Assembly: GCA_900299205.1 (NCBI GenBank)
Contig: OMIW01000067.1
Coordinates: 1 to 7,224, forward strand
Source: Pseudomonadota bacterium
Lineage (GTDB): Bacteria; Bdellovibrionota_C; UBA2361; OMIW01
Length of the DNA: 7,224 nt
Direction of reading: 5' to 3'
A model generated the notes under the pieces. It saw nothing but the letters and a program-made list of their open reading frames with translations. It was not told the DNA's origin and searched no databases. The translations under genes were made by a program, and so were the position numbers. Within the stretch, counting starts at the first letter, position 1. Every line of letters starts with the position of its first letter. This document shows, one piece after another, positions 1 through 4,285 of the stretch.

Positions 1-413
1 AACGACATCCCCACCCCCAACAAGCAAAAATTAGGTCACCAACGCGCCTTCTCAACGTCATTGAATAACAGAAAGCGTCCAGTTTGTCGAGGGGTTGAAA
101 AAAAGGAGATTATATTGGGAGGTTACGGGGTAGGCTGTGAGGCCCTATGTAGTGGGCGAAATTGTTTAAGAAATTTAATGGGAGACGGGCTAGGGCGTCG
201 CGGTCGTTAGTCTCGGATGCCATTTGCCTCCCGAAGGGGGCTTGAGTAGCCACGGTGGATGGTTGAGAATCAGGGGGCTCTTAGGTCGTTGCTCTTCGGC
301 GTGCGGGGCGATTCCGGCATCCTGACGGGTTTACTGGGGGCGCCTAGGTGCCTCCGAGGAGGTCCGTGACGAGGCGTTGTGGGCCGACAGACGGCGGGTT
401 GCGCCGCTCGTTT
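1..413. other. G-rich leader region without a convincing gene
   Basis: I see no complete gene here. The + strand is strongly G-biased: by hand count 181-360 has about 72 G and 43 C. Runs of three or more G recur every few tens of bases (91-94, 127-130, 236-240, 336-340). One + frame is open from position 1 to a TAG at 208-210, so this could be the tail of a gene entering from the left, but the 69 residues resemble no family I know. Within that frame, AAGGAG (103-108) precedes a TTG at 115 by 6 bases, which would give a 31-residue peptide. Small hairpins are visible: GCCTCC-CGAA-GGGGGC at 226-241 with one G:U pair, and CCTCC-GA-GGAGG at 351-362. No promoter with acceptable -35/-10 spacing was found. 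A structured untranslated leader for the downstream pair is possible but unproven. Confidence 0.4.
226..241 (+). other. small GC-rich hairpin with CGAA loop
   Basis: GCCTCC (226-231) pairs with GGGGGC (236-241) through one G:U pair around a CGAA loop. It is terminator-sized but is followed by only two T residues, so I do not call it a terminator. It may be part of a folded leader transcript. Confidence 0.3.
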
Positions 414-420
414 GGGGGTG
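414..420 (+). promoter_or_regulatory. Shine-Dalgarno deciding the ATG at 426
   Basis: GGGGGTG can pair over seven bases with the 16S anti-Shine-Dalgarno, using one G:U, and ends five bases before the ATG at 426. No other start candidate for the lipoprotein has such a site. The in-frame TTG at 377 would add an Arg-rich, non-signal-like N-terminus. This site therefore argues for initiation at 426, which lies in a different frame from the lipoprotein body. Confidence 0.5.
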
Positions 421-425
421 CGGAG

Positions 426-802
426 ATGGCAGTTATATTTCGAGAGAGAAAAAAGGAATTACTCTGTTGGTGCTCGCTGCGTTGAGCGGTTGTGCGACGA
501 TTATCAATGATTCGACGCAGAAAATTAATATCTCAACCTCCACAGGAGAAAAGGTTGATGTAAACGTGGACGGAATTCCTTTTCAGGCACCGGGAATTGC
601 GACGGTCCAGCGGAAGAAGGGTGATAAACTCATTACGACGAAGGATACTCGGTGTGCTCAGAGCACCATCCTGCCGAGCTCAGTCGATCCAGTGTTCTTC
701 ATAAACGTCCTTTCAGGGGGTGTATTGGGCTCTACTACCGACTATGTGAGCGAGAAGATGTGGCGCTACGAAGAAAACGTAGTCGTCTCGTGTCAGCGGT
801 AG
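426..802 (+). CDS. small outer-membrane-type lipoprotein, read through a -1 frame switch
   Basis: This encodes a small lipoprotein of unknown precise role. From the ATG at 426 the protein begins MAVIFRERKK, then the frame closes at a TGA soon after. The neighbouring frame continues with GITLLVLAALSGC and the rest of the protein to the TAG at 800-802. The junction is A AAA AAG at 449-455. A -1 shift there gives about 125 residues with a textbook lipoprotein signal: basic n-region, hydrophobic core, lipobox LSGC, lipidated Cys23. The mature part starts CATIINDSTQKINIST, passes a VNVDGIP segment like that of PEGA-type small lipoproteins, and ends with a GGVLGSTTDYVSEKMW segment typical of short lipoproteins of this kind. 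The next gene starts one base after the stop, so the two are probably co-translated. A lost or miscalled A in the six-A run would look the same. The alternative in-frame TTG at 377 gives 141 residues with a poor leader. Confidence 0.75.
449..455 (+). other. A AAA AAG slippery heptamer, -1 phase
   Basis: The heptamer lies in the zero frame of the ATG at 426 (codons AGA AAA AAG), the phase needed for tandem tRNA-Lys slippage as in E. coli dnaX. A -1 shift places GGA (455-457) in the A site and opens the lipoprotein frame. I see only a weak downstream stem (CGCT/AGCG, 475-488) and no strong upstream Shine-Dalgarno stimulator. Real programmed slippage, transcriptional slippage at the A run, mutation and base-call error therefore all remain possible. 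Confidence 0.45.
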
Positions 803-803
803 C

Positions 804-2750
804 ATGGTCGCGTCGCGCAACGGGAAAGGAGCCGCATGGCTCCTTTCCGACCTCCTCCCTTCTGGCACCCTCCCGCGCCACCTACTTCTCCTCGCTCTTC
901 TCGTTTTCTTTGCCTCAACATCTTTCGCCGACTCCGCGCCCTCTCTTCCCTTGGTGGCGTCAAAAAGACGAGATTCATCATCGGTGGTTGCCACAGCTCA
1001 TAAGCTGGAGCTGGCCAAAAGTCCGACGTGGCGGGCCTTGTTGCACTATCGGAGTGGGCGCTGCCAGATCTCCGATACGAGCTTCATCCTTACCGGTACG
1101 GCATGCAACCCAACGGTTGAGCTTGAGCGGTTTTTGCAGGCGTGGTTAAACGCAAAAGGTGATCAGCTCTCTGACATGTCATGCCGGTTCCCGGCCCGTA
1201 TGGCGTTTATTCGACACTACCTTGCTTCTGTTGGGTATGACCTGCCGTTCTCGGAATGTCCCTCCCTTACGGAGTACCTGCACAGAGCACCGGCGGATGA
1301 TATATCTCTTGTTTTTGCGGCTGAAAATGTTGCCCATCCGATGAGCATGATGGGACATCTGTTTCTTGCATTTCACGGTGTGGGTGATAACGGCAGGAAG
1401 ATATCTCATGCTGCCTCTTTTTACACCCGATTTACGTCATCAAACCCGGTACTCATCGCGAGGGACTCATTTATCACTGGGATGCCGAGCTACTTTTCTC
1501 TTGTTCCTTTTTCTGAGCAACTCTCTCTCTACGTCGATCGTGAACAAAGAAATGTGTGGGAATATCACCTGGCCCTCAAGCCGCTCTCCCGGCGATTGAT
1601 GCATCTTCACGTCTGGGAGTTGAAGTTTGTCCAGACCCCCTACTATTTTGTCGGTTATAATTGTGCGACCGTTATCCACTTTATCCTTGCAATCGCTGCG
1701 CCGGAGTTGCTGGAAGAAAAAGATATCTGGATCGCCCCTGTCAACGTCGCACGGCGTGCCCGGGAGGTGGGTCTTGTCGATTCGCGTTCTTTCCACCCTT
1801 CACGCGACTGGAGGATACGGTCGTTCGGAGACGCTCTGGCGCGATACGATATGATTCAGACTCGGGATGCCGTGAAGAAGGACTCTGTTGGTGAGCTTGG
1901 TTTATTGGGGTGGGGAAGCGCGGATCGATTCCGAATGGAGTTCGCAAAAGCGGTATTAGAGGAAGAAAAGGCGAATGATCCCAAAAGAGGACGAGAGGTA
2001 GCATCTGCGCTTGATGCAATATCAGCGAATCTTCCTGACGTCTCATATACGGTTGAAAACGCCCGAGATCCGCTCAATGCGCCCCGATTCCCTCAGCTAG
2101 TGATGGGTGCAGCACTGGTAGAGGGGCGATCCTATGGGTCAATAACGCTTCTTCCTGCCTCACATCTTCTCTCAGAAGACAACTCTCATACGGCGATTGA
2201 GTCCTCTGTCGAGCTAGGCAGGATCTCCCTCCTCCTCCCCGCGGACGGTAGTAGACCCCTCGTTGATCGGCTGATGGTATATTCCTTCGACTCCATCATC
2301 CCCGATGGTCCGCTTGCTCAAAGCCTATCCTCCCGATTCTCAGCCGGCGTCGAGCGTCACCTATCTCGGAATCTCTCGTGGTTCCCCGCAGGAACAATGC
2401 AGGGTGGTGTCGGTAAAGCGTTTGCGCTATCGCACGACCTCACGGTGTATGGCATGGCGAATGTGGGGTTGAACTATGGCGATGGGCAGGGGTATTTGAC
2501 GGGATGGCCGGAGGTTGGATTCTTCTTCTACGAGATACTCTCCATGAAAACCACAGCAGCATATCGGGTGATGTGCGGTCAGGATGGCTCTGCTGATTGT
2601 TATCAGGGGGTGTCGCTAACCCAGACTATCCGAGGGGCTCGTCGCGATAATTCCCCCGCCTCATTCGCTCCCTACCTCACCTACGAGGCTGCCTGGCGCT
2701 CAGATGAATCGTGGCACCGCTTTGGTGCAGGGATTCGGTGGAGTTTTTGA
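804..2750 (+). CDS. Lnb/DUF4105-family periplasmic protein with C-terminal barrel-like region
   Basis: This 648-residue exported protein has the order I know from DUF4105 proteins. The signal peptide has a hydrophobic core at about 27-36 and a likely cut after Ala42 (TSFA|DS). A region with TWRALLHYR (75-83) and CRFPAR (127-132) follows, then the Lnb periplasmic domain from about 165 to 300. This carries SLVFAAENVAHPMSMMGHLF (168-187) and YYFVGYNCATVIHF (280-293). His185 and Cys287 sit where related permuted papain-like folds keep their His/Cys pair, so a hydrolase or acyltransferase role is possible but inferred. The C-terminal 200 residues alternate polar and nonpolar residues and end in RWSF, suggesting an outer-membrane barrel. 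The start ATG follows the lipoprotein stop by one base and has no Shine-Dalgarno of its own, which fits translational coupling. No other usual start codon lies before the signal core. Substrate is unknown. Confidence 0.85.
   Translation: MVASRNGKGAAWLLSDLLPSGTLPRHLLLLALLVFFASTSFADSAPSLPLVASKRRDSSSVVATAHKLELAKSPTWRALLHYRSGRCQISDTSFILTGTACNPTVELERFLQAWLNAKGDQLSDMSCRFPARMAFIRHYLASVGYDLPFSECPSLTEYLHRAPADDISLVFAAENVAHPMSMMGHLFLAFHGVGDNGRKISHAASFYTRFTSSNPVLIARDSFITGMPSYFSLVPFSEQLSLYVDREQRNVWEYHLALKPLSRRLMHLHVWELKFVQTPYYFVGYNCATVIHFILAIAAPELLEEKDIWIAPVNVARRAREVGLVDSRSFHPSRDWRIRSFGDALARYDMIQTRDAVKKDSVGELGLLGWGSADRFRMEFAKAVLEEEKANDPKRGREVASALDAISANLPDVSYTVENARDPLNAPRFPQLVMGAALVEGRSYGSITLLPASHLLSEDNSHTAIESSVELGRISLLLPADGSRPLVDRLMVYSFDSIIPDGPLAQSLSSRFSAGVERHLSRNLSWFPAGTMQGGVGKAFALSHDLTVYGMANVGLNYGDGQGYLTGWPEVGFFFYEILSMKTTAAYRVMCGQDGSADCYQGVSLTQTIRGARRDNSPASFAPYLTYEAAWRSDESWHRFGAGIRWSF
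823..848 (+). other. 11-bp perfect hairpin in the 5' end of the Lnb gene
   Basis: GGAAAGGAGCC (823-833) and GGCTCCTTTCC (838-848) pair perfectly around a four-base loop, GCAT. The hairpin lies 19 bases inside the Lnb coding frame, in its N-terminal extension. It buries a strong Shine-Dalgarno (AAAGGAG) and an out-of-frame ATG at 836. The following bases are pyrimidine-rich but not a T tract, so it is not a classic terminator. It could attenuate transcription or tune coupled translation. Confidence 0.5.
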
Positions 2751-2984
2751 ACGGGAGAGCGACAGGGCGGAGGGGCAATCCTGAAATCAGAAAAAAACTA
2801 TCCTCGAGAGGTGCTGGCTACGATTTGACGAGCTTTATGGACTTTCACCTGGCTCGCCGTAGCTCCATATCGTCGAGTGAGCTCAAGCTCTAAAAGCCCC
2901 TCCCATCTGCACAGCCACGCCTCTTGTTGCGATGAGGGCTGATTTATCGGGCATAGTTCATGTGGTCGTGTTTAGCCGCTCCTA
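2751..2984. other. gap between converging genes
   Basis: No gene is seen in these 234 bases. The + strand gene ends at 2750 and the minus-strand gene ends at 2985. Besides the terminator candidate at 2892-2940 there is an imperfect nested inverted repeat at 2817-2863 (GCTACG..CGAGC..GCTCG..CGTAGC) with no T tract. A seven-A run at 2791-2797 has no hairpin beside it. Confidence 0.5.
2892..2940 (-). terminator. probable terminator of the minus-strand genes
   Basis: Read on the minus strand, AGCCCTCATCGCA pairs with TGCAGATGGGAGGGGCT through three short paired blocks separated by small bulges, around a loop of about 16 bases, and is followed by TTTT. It begins 45 bases beyond the stop codon of the nuclease gene. 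The bulges and the short T run keep this tentative. Confidence 0.4.
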
Positions 2985-4091
2985 TCAATCGTGCGCCTCC
3001 TTTGTTGCTCTGCTCCCCGTTTCCCCATTGGAGCTCTCCGACTCCACGATCAATTCTGCCACATCCTCGAGGCTGCATCCCGCGGAGACGGCGATATCCT
3101 CTGTACTGATACCAGCGGCAATAAGGCGAGTGACGAGGCGACGAAGAAGCTCGTGGCGGCCCTCTTCCCGGCCCTTGCTTAATCCCTCCTGAAGCCCTTC
3201 CTCTCGACCTTCCTCTCGCCCTTCCCGGAGTCCCTCCTGACGCCCTTCCTGCAGACCCTCGAGTCGTCCCTCCAGATGTCCCTTCAGCCGCGCCTCCCTC
3301 CGCGCCGTATCCTCGCAATTCGCCAAATCTCTCATCACCTTTACACTGTCATCATATGCGTCACGGTCGGTCGGATTGAATTGAGCGATTGCTGCTATCT
3401 CAAAAAACCGCTGAAAGACCCGCTCCCGCAACTTCTCGGGGCGTGAGCTCAGTTTGTTGAGGTTTTTGAAGGCGTAGAACCATTTGTCCTGGTGGGTTTC
3501 CAACTCGTCGATCGTTTTTTTGAACTTCGGTAGCTCAGCGAAGATAAACACGAGATTGTCGTAGAATGCTCGTCCTGAGAAATCGTCGCGAAGTCTGACC
3601 ATATGAAGAAACTCCTCTGGGTCAGCCCCATCATCGAAGCAGAAGTCAAGAAGTGCTATCGTGTAGACCGCCTGAAGCTTGAAGTTCCATTCTCCTTGTT
3701 GTGCCTGCTCCTGTATCGGGAAGGTCGAGTAAAAGATGCTCCTATCCTTGAAGTAGAGCTGTTTGGCCCGCTGAATCTCGACGATAAACCGCTCACCGCT
3801 TTGCGATTCGCAGTAGAGGTCGAATATGGCACGCCGATCGAATGCGGCACCCCCGAGGTGTTCGTTTTTTCGAAAGGTGAGGGTCTGTATCTGGTGATGG
3901 GCGGGCAAGAGCGAGTTGAGGAAATCCATCAACAAGTCCTTGTGCGCCTCGGTGCCAAAGAGCCACTTGAAGCCGAAATCGGTGAAGGGATTGAGGAAAA
4001 CCTCGAGGGGCATAGTCGGATCGTCGTAAGTATTTTTTTCAGTTTGCGCTGTTTCGAAATCATTATACCTCCGATCGGGGAAGTTCGTCAT
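2985..4091 (-). CDS. PD-(D/E)XK nuclease family transposase-like protein (Rpn/PDDEXK_2 type)
   Basis: With the ATG at 4091 this is 368 residues. NPFTDFGFKWLFG (34-46) is the family's opening signature. The nuclease core follows: Glu77, Asp91 in FDLYCES, Glu105-x-Gln107 in FIVEIQ, then the QLYFKDR and FYSTFPIQEQ blocks. These match the PD-(D/E)XK family called Rpn or PDDEXK_2, known or predicted to nick or cut DNA and to promote recombination. Residues 270-312 are a run of Glu-Gly-x-x repeats, and the last 50 residues look like the small helical ISTEDIAVSAGCSLEDVAEL motif often found after such repeats. It appears intact. The start is uncertain: GTG 4220 is possible but would cut through a hairpin, ATG 4013 begins just before the conserved signature, and neither ATG has a clear Shine-Dalgarno. 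No terminal inverted repeats are seen. It lies downstream of the phosphoesterase gene on the same strand. Confidence 0.85.
   Translation of the reverse strand: MTNFPDRRYNDFETAQTEKNTYDDPTMPLEVFLNPFTDFGFKWLFGTEAHKDLLMDFLNSLLPAHHQIQTLTFRKNEHLGGAAFDRRAIFDLYCESQSGERFIVEIQRAKQLYFKDRSIFYSTFPIQEQAQQGEWNFKLQAVYTIALLDFCFDDGADPEEFLHMVRLRDDFSGRAFYDNLVFIFAELPKFKKTIDELETHQDKWFYAFKNLNKLSSRPEKLRERVFQRFFEIAAIAQFNPTDRDAYDDSVKVMRDLANCEDTARREARLKGHLEGRLEGLQEGRQEGLREGREEGREEGLQEGLSKGREEGRHELLRRLVTRLIAAGISTEDIAVSAGCSLEDVAELIVESESSNGETGSRATKEAHD
3156..3284 (-). repeat. degenerate 12-base coding repeat (Glu-Gly-x-x)
   Basis: About ten imperfect copies of a 12-base unit encode EGRxEGLx-type tetrads in the C-terminal third of the nuclease. 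The + strand appears as repeated CCTTCC/CCCTCC blocks. Such arrays are common in this protein family, and copy number may change by slippage. A charged helical spacer or oligomerisation segment is likely. Confidence 0.7.
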
Positions 4092-4197
4092 CAGTGCAGG
4101 TCGGGCGATTGATAACGTAGACTGCCGAGTATCGAAAGTATCCGGGAAAAGTTTCGTGGAACGAGACTCAAAGTGAAAAATATGAGGAGGATAGCTA

Positions 4198-4228
4198 CGG
4201 AGCCAATACTGCTCGTGCACTGGCTCCG
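4198..4228 (-). other. 8-bp inverted repeat over the alternative GTG start
   Basis: CGGAGCCA (4198-4205) and TGGCTCCG (4221-4228) are perfect reverse complements with a 15-base loop. The loop holds the GTG at 4218-4220, the longest possible start of the nuclease gene. Overlap with a hairpin argues that translation begins further downstream. Confidence 0.4.
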
Positions 4229-4229
4229 A

Positions 4230-4267
4230 GCTTTTGAGCTACCTCAGAGCGCACGGCCCTCAAAAGC
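4230..4267 (-). other. 9-bp inverted repeat between the two minus-strand genes
   Basis: GCTTTTGAG (4230-4238) and CTCAAAAGC (4259-4267) are perfect reverse complements with a 20-base loop. They lie 18 bases beyond the stop of the phosphoesterase gene in reading direction. No T tract follows on either strand, so this may be an mRNA processing or stability element, a partial terminator, or a protein-binding site. Confidence 0.4.
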
Positions 4268-4285
4268 AGAACCTCTTGATTTCCC

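Noticed and set aside
91-120. Promoter using TTGTCG or TTGAAA with TATATT
   Set aside because: The spacers are 21 and 10 bases, outside the usual range.
305-330. Resemblance to the 5' end of tmRNA (GGGGCGATTCCGGC then GACGGG)
   Set aside because: No matching T-arm or CCA end is found at the expected distance (around 620-700), where the lipoprotein is coded. The match is short and likely chance.
377-425. TTG 377 as the lipoprotein start
   Set aside because: It adds an Arg-rich stretch with Trp and Cys ahead of the signal core and has no well-spaced Shine-Dalgarno; ATG 426 fits better apart from the frame.
652-1149. 165-codon open frame on the + strand across the lipoprotein/Lnb junction
   Set aside because: It overlaps the ends of two better-supported genes in another frame, and its protein is Arg/Ser/Pro-rich without family features.
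2817-2863. Nested inverted repeat as a terminator for the Lnb gene
   Set aside because: The pairing is interrupted, the loop is long and no T tract follows.
3603-4112. 169-codon open frame on the + strand, antisense to the nuclease
   Set aside because: It is the mirror of conserved nuclease codons, and the translation shows no independent domain.
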